Shown one piece after another: positions 39,236 through 48,770 of a stretch of 64,000 bases of DNA. Each line of letters starts with the position of its first letter. Positions within the stretch are counted from its first letter, which is position 1. The notes below the pieces were generated by a model. It did no database searches. It was given only the letters and a program-made list of their open reading frames with translations, and was not told the origin of the DNA. Source of the stretch: Symbiodinium sp. CCMP2592 (lineage: Eukaryota > Sar > Dinophyceae > Suessiales > Symbiodiniaceae); contig CAJNDT010002001.1 in NCBI GenBank assembly GCA_905221615.1, positions 1,512,381 through 1,576,380 of the forward strand. The letters are read 5' to 3'. The translations under genes were made by a program, and so were the position numbers.

Positions 39236-40449
39236 CAGCAGCAGGAACGGTGGGTGTGGCCGGTGGGGGGCATGGGTGTGGCGGTGGGGTGGCGGTGGTG
39301 CTGGTGCTGGTGCGGGGCTTTTGGTACTGCTGCTGCTGCTGGTGCTCTTGTGCTGCTGGTGCTGGTGCTGGTGGCGCTGGTGGTTCTGGTGATGGTAGCA
39401 GGAGAAGGAGCAGGGGCAGAAGCAGGAGGCTGTGTTTCAGCAACAGGAGTATTCATTAGGTAACTCGCTGTAGATAACAACGGTGACGAATGCCACCAAT
39501 TCGCACTAAGCACACTCGTGCGGATGATCACCTAGCATATGCGCATACGTAACTCATGTTAATAGAGTACATGTATCTAGCACTATACATCTTCGAGTGG
39601 GTTTTTGTAGCTCCGTACGTATGTGTGGCATGTGTGCGCATGCGTACATACTATACACATGAACAGAGACACGATTGTGCAACTCCCAAGATCGATACCA
39701 TCACCGGCAGCACGCCACGACAACGACCAGCACCACCACGACGAATGCTACTTACAGCTAAGAGGCGAATTTGGGTATCCCTGCACCGGGAATTTCTTGC
39801 TTTAGGGCCCCAAACCCTAAGCCCCAACACCCTACTTCTGCTCGAGACGAGAGTCGGCGGGTTTAGAGGGTCACGGTTTAGAGTTTTTGAGTTTATTTAT
39901 GGGGTCCTTACTTAGCACTTACGTTGATCCTAAGGTTTAGCGTGCCCATGTGCGGTTTGCTGGAAGTGCCAAATGAAGCTGCTGAATGTCGTGTCGTCCT
40001 TGGTTGGTTCGGGGTTTAGTATATAGCAGGATACCTTGCTGCTCTGCTTGCTGTTGCTTTGTGAGGTTGGTGGTGTTCGCCACGCAAAGGCGCTTGTGAC
40101 GGCAATCACGACACTGGGCATCAAGAACCGAAACCCCAAGTCCTAAAGTTCAGGTCTCGTGAGGCTGTAATATGTACTGAGGACCGAATCGTTAGTGATT
40201 GCCGCTGTCGAAATTAATTAAGGTCCTGGTAACATGTGTCCCAAAACCCTGTTGGACTTGTTGGTTCTAAGAGTCAGAGGCTTAGCAGTTTAGGACATAC
40301 AAAAAATAGATCGAGAAGATTTACCTCAGAGTGGGCTCAGAAACCCGAACCTAAGACCCCCCAATACCCGGGATGTAGGCCCCCCCTAAACCCTAAGCCT
40401 CTAAGCTCCAAGCCCAAAGCCCCAAACCCTATTCCCTAAACCGTTGCTC

Positions 40450-40621
40450 TAGGCCAAAATTTCTTTGCAACAGTACTTAAAGGATCATGGGACTTAGTAA
40501 ATAGGTTATAAGTGGGGTTATAAGTCCCCTAAGTGGGGTTATCCTAATTAAAACCTACTTATAACCGTACTTACTAAGTCCCATGAGCCTTCAAGTAGGC
40601 CAAAACTACTTTGCAACAGTA
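40450..40621. repeat. Hairpin element, family A, with 26-bp flanking direct repeat
   Basis: The hairpin 40476-40595 (ends cttaaaggatcatgggactt and aagtcccatgagccttcaag) is flanked by a 26-bp direct repeat at 40450-40475 and 40596-40621 with two mismatches. This is a second case, in a different family, of an unusually long flanking duplication. Confidence 0.88.
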
Positions 40622-40996
40622 GTTTCAGGGCTCCGGCTAGCGCTTGTTTTGGGATTCCTCAGATACAAAAGCTTGAACAAATTCCAGTCATACTGTTCCT
40701 TAGAACTCCTTCCTAACTCAGTTCGAAGGATCAAAGCCCTTGTGTTATGTTGCCAGGTCTAGTTAAGGTTTAGAGCTAAGGGTGTGGATACTGCCCCCAC
40801 TCAGGAACAGTTTCATATGGATAGATGAAGCCGTTAATACAACCCTCGTTATAGACTGTTACTGCACGGGGACAGAAGGGTGTCCACTTGGAGGATCCGA
40901 GAACCGGGGGCTTCGCAAACTACTGTTTTACGCACACACACACACACATACATATCATGACCCTAATTAGGGTATTTATGACTTCAGCAAATAACA

Positions 40997-41100
40997 ACTT
41001 ACCCAAAGGGTCCAAGTATCATCCTGGTATATACTTATAGGGCATTTTGGGTGTCTAAGTATATCCCATGATGATACTTGGACCCTTTGGGTTACTAAGT
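40997..41100. repeat. Hairpin element, family J
   Basis: Ends acttacccaaagggtccaag and the inverse gataattggaccctttggg-like end (atgatacttggaccctttgg); the inner tatatacttataggg/ctaagtatatccc also pair. Confidence 0.85.
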
Positions 41101-41438
41101 TCTCCGACTCTCCAAGTACAATGCATTTTGCACCTCAGGAGCGACTGCTTGGAGACAAGCCAGTCAGAATGGCGAGCCGTCGCGTCCTCACGCTCGTGGT
41201 TCAGGTTTAGGGTTTGGGGGTTTAGGGTTTAGGGGTTTAGGGTTTAGGGTTGTGGCTTCAGGTGGGGACTCTCCTCAAACCCTACACCATAAACAGATCA
41301 AGCCCTAAGCCCGAAACCGCATACAACCCTGAACCCCAAATTGCTGTCAATAGTACTGAGAGTAAGGGTGCCAAGGGTTCAAGGTTCAGGGCCTAGGGTT
41401 TGTATGTCCAGGATCCTATACTCCCGAAGCGCCCGAGC

Positions 41439-41535
41439 GTTGATGATATAGAGTCTGCATTACCTTAATGACCCTAGACTATGGGAATCCTGGTATATTC
41501 ATTACTATGGGTAATGCAGGACCTCTATCATCAAC
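41439..41535. repeat. Hairpin element, family B (copy 2)
   Basis: 97 bp, ends gttgatgatatagagtctgc and the inverse; inner taccttaatgaccctagact is identical to copy 1 at 24085-24183. Both copies are followed by cgtat. Confidence 0.88.
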
Positions 41536-42003
41536 CGTATGCACTTATATACTGTATCAGAAGGTAGGAATGACTATTATATTTATTGTGATTTGTCACT
41601 GACATGCGTATATGTGCTTCTGCCTTCTGGTTAGGAATCAGACCAACTTTGTCTCACTACGCAGCTTGACTGCTCAAGGACCGCCTAGCGAGTCCCAGGA
41701 AAAGACCGCTTACAGCCTGGGGGTTGTAGGACCTGTCTTCTACCTGAGCGTCAACCTTACGGTTTTTAACTCTGATCATCCTTGCTTTGCCTGCTGCATT
41801 GCTTTTTATCTACGATCGGCTGCCTTGGGCTTTGTGACCGAGAGTTGAGTGGAATCCTCCGCTTTTCACAGGTTATCAGCCGTAAGGCCTCCGCATCCGA
41901 TTGTGGATTGCTGCTTCGCTGCTGCTGCTCGGCACTCGGACCGCCTGATCCAATCAGTGTCTGATCACTACCGTTTTCCTGGCTCAGACCAAGTTCGGAA
42001 CTT
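41536..42003 (+). other. Presumed 5' leader of element 2; no LTR found
   Basis: No ORF precedes gag here. I compared it by eye with the sequence after 61391 and found no terminal repeat, and no clear TGGTATCAGAGC-type primer site. The 5' LTR may be diverged, deleted or outside the region compared. Confidence 0.4.
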
Positions 42004-45000
42004 GTGATTGGCCACGCCACCGAGAGAATGGCGACTCCGATCGGTTCTCCCCGTGTCCCCTCGACTGTCGGTTCTTCACTAGTGACGCCAGTTGCTCGAG
42101 ATGTCGTGGAGCCCGATGATAGTGCCCACGCATCTCGCTGCACTGCACCCGCCTCGCACGCTTCGCTCGCTCGCTCTGCTTCGCTGCTTGCTTCGCCGCC
42201 TGCTGAGGACGATCAGAGAGCTCAGCACCATGCGCCGCTTTTGCCATGCTCTGCTGCCGCTTTCGCAACGCCTGGCACGATGCACGCCGGCATGCTGCCT
42301 GCTTCTGCCACCGCTCGTGCTTTGCCTTTGTTGCCTGCCTTTTCTGCGTCCGCTGCTCCTGCTGCTTCCGCACCTGCCCTTCTTCCGACCGATTCTTTGT
42401 CTTGTCCTCTGTCCCTTCGCGGGGATCCAGAGGGCGCTCGGGCCCTCTTTGGGTCCGGGCCGGACGGCCGTGGTCCACCGATTTCGGACCCGGCGTCCTT
42501 TCGTCCACCGCGCCCCGATTCTTATGGGCCGGTGGCAGGCCGCGGTGGAGCCTCGCTCCCCGACGAGCCCATGAGCGAGCACCCGGGTGCACCCCATGTG
42601 TCCGTCGCAACGATTACCGCGGCGGATCATGGTGGTGCTGCCCCCGCCACCGATAACGGCGGGAGGCTTCCCGGTCCCTGCGCTGTCAGGGCCCTGGTCG
42701 ATGAAGCCATTGGGTCGGAAGCATCCGCGCGTATCGCCACCGATATTCTGGCGATCGCGCAGGGTGTGTCCAACACCCAAGCCGACCTCGATATTCTGAG
42801 GAACGGCGTCTCGGACATTGCTGAAGCACTTGAAGACAAGATCCGAGAAATGTGGGAGCTTCTACAGGCCGAGATGAGGAAGGAGCGTGAACTACACACG
42901 ATCTTTCAGGACTCCGTCCGCGAAAGGCGGATTTCGGACCATGAAACTCTTGAAGAGCATTTTGCGAGGCTCAACTCGATGGTCAACGATCGATTCATTG
43001 AGTTTGATGAGCGGATCCACCGATTCAACGAAAAGCGTGCTGGATCGATATCCATGCAGCTTGCTGAGACGATCCGCCACATCAAGCATTACCCTGATGC
43101 GCTGCAGCAAATTCAGATCAATATCTCAAATGCTGAGGCGCGTATCGCTACGGTTGAGCAGAATGCTACTCACCGTATCGAGGTCATTAGAACCGAAATG
43201 AGCCGTGCTCTCTACGATCATAAGGAGAGTAACCGTGTGCTCATCGATCAGCTCACTGCTCGCATTCAGCATCTTGAGAGTTCTCATGTCCGCAGGGGTG
43301 GTTCTGACATGTCGACACCTTCGCGTCCGGAACGGACGCAGTTCTTCGACATCAGTGACCATGATGGGGATATCCCACGTCCCGCGGACTTGCCGCCAGT
43401 TCCTGGTGCTCTATTCCCTGGCGGACCGACTACAGCCATTCCGAGATCTTCTTTGTTGGGTCCGATTGATCATGGCTCTCCGCCGGGATGCAATGCTGCG
43501 CCTGCTGAAAAGGCCTCAACGGTGCACTCTCAGACGAGTGGCATCAATCTTGATGACATTCTGAGGCGCGCGCAGCAACGGGTCGCTGATGATCATCCTC
43601 CTGAAAGTCGCGGGCAAAATAATCCTGTTGAGCCCGTCCGACAAAATTATGGCCAAGCGTCTGCCTCTTTTTCAGGAAGATCTCCGATTCCGACCGTTCC
43701 GTCCACAAATGCCGCCGGAACGACATCCGGCCAAGCTCCGAGTGTCAGACCCTTCCCTGTCGATGATGATCTGGCCATTCGCAGTGGCGTCCGCTATGAC
43801 CCTGAAACCCAGAGATTTGCTCCAGAGCCCAAGCGGAGCCCTACATTTCCGTGCCAGATCTCATATGATACGCGAACTGTTCCGGCAGGAAAGGGACCTT
43901 CAAGATGGTATGATGCAATGCTTGGCCGATCCAATCTCATTGGCAGCGGTTCTGGTGCACCTGTTCTCCAAAGCGAGACTGGTACCTTCACGCTAGCACC
44001 GAGCGCAAGCGTCACTGGGACACTTCGACCTGCTGCCACTGATGATGTCGATGGATGGACTATGCCTCCGATGCCCACCTTTAATGCTAGAACATCCGCC
44101 CCTGCACCCAGTGCTGCGCCATCCGGATTAGGCGGACCGCCGCCCGCGCATGGCGGTGACGGTGGTTCTTTCGGTGGTGGTGGCCCCAACGATAACGGGG
44201 GTGCATATGGTGGTGGTTTTGGTGGACATGGACACCATGGGTCCGGTTTCCGCCCTGGTGGCGGTGGTGGACCACCCAGTGGCCCGCCCAGTGGCCCGCC
44301 CGGTGGTGGTGGCCCTCCTGACGGGAATGGCCCGCCTGATGGTGGACTTGATCCGCCTAGCATCAGGCCCTCCGGCCGGCCGAGTGGGAATGATACTTTC
44401 CAGTGCGAGCGCTGCGCCGGAACTTTCCCAACCACCGTGCGGCGATCGTGCATATCTTGCCGATTCTCGTGTTGCAATGGATGTTGCCGAGATCCTTTGA
44501 GAATCTGTCTCGTGTGTCTTGAGAGACAGACTGGGAATCCGCCCGGTCCCAACGATACGGGATTCGGTGGACCCAAGGGCGATGGATCGCTGAGCGAGGC
44601 TAAGAAGGCGAAATGCAAGTCCTTCCGACTCGATCCCGAGCCGGAGCCCGCTCAGCTGCGGCGCTGGATCGTCGACATGAAGGAGCGAGTTGCAAATGCA
44701 TTCGCATACGATCCCGGATACGCACTCTCGTGGGTTGAGATTCCCGATGGTACACGATATGAAGACCTTCTTGATGAGTGCAAGTACGGAATGCTTGAGA
44801 ATGAGTGCAACTCTGCATTCCGCGAGTGTGTAAAATCCATTGCACTAAAGAATAAGATCCAGACCGAAACCGAGCGCATGCATACGATAAATCGGCGACT
44901 CGGCAGTAGGCAGATCTTGTGGTTGTTGTATGATTTCCTTCGACCACATGTCACTGGCGATTCGACCTTCAAGCTCGTCGATCTGATGAAGACCACGATT

Positions 45001-45855
45001 GATCGGTTTACTCATGGATCCGAGCAGGAGAGGCTAGAAGCCTTCTCCAATCGGTGGGATCATGTTCTCGCTGGTATCTCAGTCGATCGTCCCGAGGATC
45101 CTGTTCTCTGCGCACTCTTCTATGAGCAGGTACGTGAGTTCCGCTGTCTCGAGCTCGATATGCAGTTGTGGGACAGGGACGTGTCTGTCCGGAACTACGC
45201 GTATTTGCGGACTGTCTGCGTCAATGCGATTACAACTTGGCGCCGGCGTCGCAACCAGGAGAAGATGTACACCGCTACTCGATCCACCTCTGCGCAAAGA
45301 CGGTATGCTGCACCTGCACATGGTAGCCCACGCAGATCCTTCTCAAGAAGCAAGAGGGGATCTAGATCTCCTGGACACCGAGACTCAAGAAGAGGGAGTC
45401 CCTACCGAAGGAGCTCGCCGAGGCGCTCGTCGCCCAGACGATCCTCCCCGAGGCGCGGTTCGCCGAGGCGATACTCGCCGCGCAGTCCGGGAAGGGCCGC
45501 TCCTGCTCCGACGCGCCCTGCATCACGATCTCCACGAGGGCGGGAAATCTGCTACGATTTCAAGAACGGCAGATGTACGCGAGGAAGCGGTTGTAAGTTC
45601 TCTCACAACCTCAAGGGCAGAAGCTCCTCGCCGAAAGGATTCCCGCCTCGATCCCAGTCACCGATATCAAAGGAGTCTGGCATATGCTTCTACTATGCCC
45701 GTGGATCTTGCACAAGAGGTGATAAGTGTCCGTATAAGCATGTGAAGCCTGGTGCTCCTGCTGAGAGCACTTCTGTTGTGGCTCCTGCGCCTGCTGAGCC
45801 CGTGCCGACATCAAGGCGGGTTGACAGCCCGGCGCCAACGCCCTCGGATTTTTGA
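42004..45855 (+). CDS. Gag-like protein of element 2 with CCCH zinc fingers
   Basis: 1283 codons; several ATGs near the start are possible, 42028 being an early one. Residues 1-240 are Ala/Pro/Ser-rich. About 260-440 is a long coiled coil (DIAEALEDKIREMWELL...). About 700-790 is Gly/Pro-rich. About 800-842 is Cys-rich (CERCAG, CISC, CCNGCC, CLVC). About 870-1085 is the helical core in the place of a Gag capsid. About 1110-1170 has SPRRSSPRR-type Arg/Ser repeats. Two CCCH fingers follow: CYDFKNGRCTRGSGCKFSH and CFYYARGSCTRGDKCPYKH, both C-X7-C-X5-C-X3-H. CCCH fingers normally bind RNA; here they stand where retroelements usually have CCHC knuckles. The ORF ends GAT TTT TGA, where a one-base backward slip enters the protease frame. 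Confidence 0.82.
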   Translation: MIGHATERMATPIGSPRVPSTVGSSLVTPVARDVVEPDDSAHASRCTAPASHASLARSASLLASPPAEDDQRAQHHAPLLPCSAAAFATPGTMHAGMLPASATARALPLLPAFSASAAPAASAPALLPTDSLSCPLSLRGDPEGARALFGSGPDGRGPPISDPASFRPPRPDSYGPVAGRGGASLPDEPMSEHPGAPHVSVATITAADHGGAAPATDNGGRLPGPCAVRALVDEAIGSEASARIATDILAIAQGVSNTQADLDILRNGVSDIAEALEDKIREMWELLQAEMRKERELHTIFQDSVRERRISDHETLEEHFARLNSMVNDRFIEFDERIHRFNEKRAGSISMQLAETIRHIKHYPDALQQIQINISNAEARIATVEQNATHRIEVIRTEMSRALYDHKESNRVLIDQLTARIQHLESSHVRRGGSDMSTPSRPERTQFFDISDHDGDIPRPADLPPVPGALFPGGPTTAIPRSSLLGPIDHGSPPGCNAAPAEKASTVHSQTSGINLDDILRRAQQRVADDHPPESRGQNNPVEPVRQNYGQASASFSGRSPIPTVPSTNAAGTTSGQAPSVRPFPVDDDLAIRSGVRYDPETQRFAPEPKRSPTFPCQISYDTRTVPAGKGPSRWYDAMLGRSNLIGSGSGAPVLQSETGTFTLAPSASVTGTLRPAATDDVDGWTMPPMPTFNARTSAPAPSAAPSGLGGPPPAHGGDGGSFGGGGPNDNGGAYGGGFGGHGHHGSGFRPGGGGGPPSGPPSGPPGGGGPPDGNGPPDGGLDPPSIRPSGRPSGNDTFQCERCAGTFPTTVRRSCISCRFSCCNGCCRDPLRICLVCLERQTGNPPGPNDTGFGGPKGDGSLSEAKKAKCKSFRLDPEPEPAQLRRWIVDMKERVANAFAYDPGYALSWVEIPDGTRYEDLLDECKYGMLENECNSAFRECVKSIALKNKIQTETERMHTINRRLGSRQILWLLYDFLRPHVTGDSTFKLVDLMKTTIDRFTHGSEQERLEAFSNRWDHVLAGISVDRPEDPVLCALFYEQVREFRCLELDMQLWDRDVSVRNYAYLRTVCVNAITTWRRRRNQEKMYTATRSTSAQRRYAAPAHGSPRRSFSRSKRGSRSPGHRDSRRGSPYRRSSPRRSSPRRSSPRRGSPRRYSPRSPGRAAPAPTRPASRSPRGREICYDFKNGRCTRGSGCKFSHNLKGRSSSPKGFPPRSQSPISKESGICFYYARGSCTRGDKCPYKHVKPGAPAESTSVVAPAPAEPVPTSRRVDSPAPTPSDF

Positions 45856-48770
45856 GAGGGGCGTGCCGCAACCCTCAGGCAATGACAGCATCCTCCTTTG
45901 GAGACTTTGCGTTCGCTTGTGCAGCATCATTCGATATGGCATGTCCGTCAGTCAAGCGGAAGACAGTGTCGTTTGGGAACACTGAGACCCGCGTGATAGA
46001 GTCTTCTTTCCCGGAGCCGGCCTTCGGCCCCGTCAATCGCGAGAGGAATTTGAGCTATTCGTGGCCGGAAAATATCCGTGGTTTGAATAGTGCTCGCGAG
46101 AGGCGAAGAGCCCATATGAAGGCTGTGCTGTGGCGAGAGCAGGTTTTGCTCGATGACATTGATGCCAAAACGTTAGGAAATGATGCTTGTGTTCTTGAGC
46201 TCACGCTTTCTCAGCGGAGCGCTTGCGAAGTCTTTGCTGCTGCTGTCAAGTCTATTAAGAGGGTACGGAGGCTCATGCTTGACTCCGGTTGCGGTATAGA
46301 CCTTATTGGTCTCGGTGATTTATCCCGTGAGGAAAGGGATTTGATCGTCCAGAATGCAAAGATCAGTCTTCGGACAGCCAACGGGAAGACCAACACCAAG
46401 GGTGTCGCGCATATGCGCATCGATGGTCTCGATGAACTGATTGAAGCTTATGTGTTGGAAAGCACGCCAAGTCTCCTTTCCCTTGGGAAACGATGTAAGG
46501 AGCTTGGTTATCGATTCATTTGGGAGCCCTTTTGCGATCCGATATTCTTTGATCCGAAAGGGAAACGCCTCAAGGTCGACGTGATCAATAATATTCCCTA
46601 CCTTGCTCCAAGTGAGACAGAGGTAGTGGCCGGCCGACCTGATCTCCCTCGCGTGTATCCGGCCCTCCCAGCACCGATTATCGTCCACGAGAAGGTCGTT
46701 GCAGCTGGTGAGGAGCCTGGCAGCGAATTAGACGCTGTCGGAGAACTTGATCTCGATATGCCTAACGCCAAGAGCGTTCAGAAGAGTGCACCTGACGATA
46801 ACAAGAAGGTGCCCGACAAGGGTAAGCCTCAGTCGCCGCCTGATGAACCTAGAGCGCGCGATCTGAGAGATGAGGCAAAGTCAATCCGTCATCTCATGAC
46901 CCATCTCCCAAAGAACCCCTATTGCGATGCCTGCCAACGTGCAAAGATGGAAAATGTTAAATCCTTTCGTCAAGACTCACCGCGCGATAAAGGGTTTGAG
47001 AAGTTTGGCGAACACGTTACCATCGATACAATGGTGTTGCATGGGCTCGGCAATCGCGGGAATAATGGGGAGACGGATGCTGTCGTCTTTTACGATCTAG
47101 CAACCGAGTGGCTGGAGAGCGTTCCCGTTAAGGGAAGAACGAATGCCGATACGCTCCGAGCATTTCAGCAGGTCTTTGGCGATCTTCGAGATGTGAACTC
47201 GTGCTCCATGGATGTGGAGAGGAGGTATGCACCTTCTGCGATTCGGGAAATCTACTGTGATAAAGCCCGTGAGTTCATATCGACCTGCAAGAAAGTCGGC
47301 ATCTCTGTGAAGCATTCCACGCCGGGAATGCCTCGAACTAATGCCATTGCCGAGAGCAAGGTGAAGCTTGTCCTTCATGGCGCACGTGTGGCGCTACGAC
47401 AAGCGGGATTGAGCGCCAAATTCTGGCCTTATGCATGCAAGCACTTCTGCCATGCTCGCAACATCGAGTTGCGTGAGGGTCAGAGTGCCTATGCGATGCG
47501 ATTTAATGGTGTTGAGTTTGACGGTCAGATTCTGCCGTTTGGTTGCCTTGTTGACTTCTATCCTACGCCGGCACGAAAACAGACCCGGCGGAGTCAGAGA
47601 GATGAAGTCGTCCTCGGCGATGGTGAGGAGTACGCCGTACCTGCGCCTGGGGCCGACGGACTGATTGATGTCGAAATTGGTTTCGATGACGATGGTTATT
47701 TAGAGTGGATTGATGACGGAGACAATGATCAATCTAGCACTCTTCAGGGCGCCGAAGTTGATCAACGCTTGTCGTCTTACCAACGCCCCAGTAAGTTCTC
47801 CCCTACGAGTAAGCCTGGTATTTTTCTGGGTTATCATTTTGAGAACGGGGGCAAGTGGGACGGTGACTACATTGTCGCCGATTTGGAAGATTTCAAACGC
47901 GATGCGTTGCGCGCGAGCGTCCACCAGGTCAAGAAGATATATTGCTCACCCAAGGAGCGATGGACGTTCCCGATGCTCGCTGTGTACGACAAGCAGACTC
48001 GATCAATGTGCATCAACGATCCTGCGATGCAGTCTTGTGCGGCTCAATCTAGTGAGCGCCTTGACGCCTCTGATATGCTCGAACTCGAAGATATCGATGA
48101 AATATTTGCCCTCGACGAGCCGACCCGAATGACCGAAGAAGATGTTCGGCGGGCTCGTGAGGCCGAGTTGCGAGCCGAATCTTCTCATGGAGGAGGTGTC
48201 GACTACTGGGAATATGATCCATCGAGTCATAAGTGGACTTATCACGTAGTCGTCCCGAGAAAGGCGATGATTCATCCCAGTAAGACTCCCGGATCTCTTG
48301 GCGAGTCGCCTGATCCGTGGAAGCTGAGCACAGTGCGTATTTCGCATGTTCAGTATAAGGATAAAAGTCCGGTTACGATCTATGAAACCGGCTATGCCTT
48401 CGGCAAAACGAGACTGATGCAACTCTGGACAGGCACTGTCGAATTCTATGATGATGGCTTTGCCCCATCCAAGAAGAAGTTACCTCCTTACCATGGGTCA
48501 GAGATCCTGGAGGGCGAGGGGGGTTTGCCTTACCGTCAGAGTGTGCCACGCTCCGAGCGTGTCTACAGAGGGTCTCGAAAACCGAACTCTATCGACTCCT
48601 CATCCTGGCGCAGCATGAATCGCGCCGAACGGGAGGGATATGTCGAGGCTGAGCGCCGAGAAGCTGAGTCTCACGCCATGTCCCGAGAGGATTCTCGCGA
48701 TGCCGCTCCTATCGACATCGCTTTCGATTCCGAATATGAGTCGGGTGCTGAACGGCATGATAAGGATTAA
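45825..48770 (+). CDS. Protease-integrase of element 2
   Basis: Frame 3 is open from 45825, overlaps gag by 31 bases and has no ATG at its beginning; the first in-frame ATG is at 45882. This favours expression by -1 frameshift from gag. The retropepsin motif RRLMLDSGCGIDLIG is at about 46266-46310. The integrase zinc module has H..H with CDAC (46890-46935). The DDE acids are in TIDTMVLHG (near 47020), YCDKAREF (near 47253) and AIAESKVKL (near 47345). A C-terminal region to 48770 probably includes the integrase tail. The next ORF continues in frame 2 after TAA at 48768-48770; the overlap is seven bases and no good slip sequence is visible, so this junction may be a mutation. Confidence 0.88.
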   Translation, partial: QPGANALGFLRGACRNPQAMTASSFGDFAFACAASFDMACPSVKRKTVSFGNTETRVIESSFPEPAFGPVNRERNLSYSWPENIRGLNSARERRRAHMKAVLWREQVLLDDIDAKTLGNDACVLELTLSQRSACEVFAAAVKSIKRVRRLMLDSGCGIDLIGLGDLSREERDLIVQNAKISLRTANGKTNTKGVAHMRIDGLDELIEAYVLESTPSLLSLGKRCKELGYRFIWEPFCDPIFFDPKGKRLKVDVINNIPYLAPSETEVVAGRPDLPRVYPALPAPIIVHEKVVAAGEEPGSELDAVGELDLDMPNAKSVQKSAPDDNKKVPDKGKPQSPPDEPRARDLRDEAKSIRHLMTHLPKNPYCDACQRAKMENVKSFRQDSPRDKGFEKFGEHVTIDTMVLHGLGNRGNNGETDAVVFYDLATEWLESVPVKGRTNADTLRAFQQVFGDLRDVNSCSMDVERRYAPSAIREIYCDKAREFISTCKKVGISVKHSTPGMPRTNAIAESKVKLVLHGARVALRQAGLSAKFWPYACKHFCHARNIELREGQSAYAMRFNGVEFDGQILPFGCLVDFYPTPARKQTRRSQRDEVVLGDGEEYAVPAPGADGLIDVEIGFDDDGYLEWIDDGDNDQSSTLQGAEVDQRLSSYQRPSKFSPTSKPGIFLGYHFENGGKWDGDYIVADLEDFKRDALRASVHQVKKIYCSPKERWTFPMLAVYDKQTRSMCINDPAMQSCAAQSSERLDASDMLELEDIDEIFALDEPTRMTEEDVRRAREAELRAESSHGGGVDYWEYDPSSHKWTYHVVVPRKAMIHPSKTPGSLGESPDPWKLSTVRISHVQYKDKSPVTIYETGYAFGKTRLMQLWTGTVEFYDDGFAPSKKKLPPYHGSEILEGEGGLPYRQSVPRSERVYRGSRKPNSIDSSSWRSMNRAEREGYVEAERREAESHAMSREDSRDAAPIDIAFDSEYESGAERHDKD

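Larger units (their letters stand above)
39236..41438. other. Gene-free spacer
   Basis: No credible ORF. Holds a ggtgctg-rich patch (39285-39420), a family A hairpin, a family J hairpin and a TTTAGGG tract at 41203-41255. Confidence 0.6.

Noticed and set aside
38408-39459. Long Leu/Tyr/Val-rich ORFs on both strands
   Set aside because: Open in several frames because of the trinucleotide repeat; no domain.
22821-41535. CRISPR-like array from recurring short repeats
   Set aside because: Copies are palindromic elements of several families at irregular distances, in eukaryotic sequence.
41536-42003. Left LTR of element 2
   Set aside because: No matching repeat found after 61391 by eye.
43794-44618. 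274-codon Pro/Gly-rich minus ORF
   Set aside because: Shadow of the Gly/Pro-rich part of gag 2.
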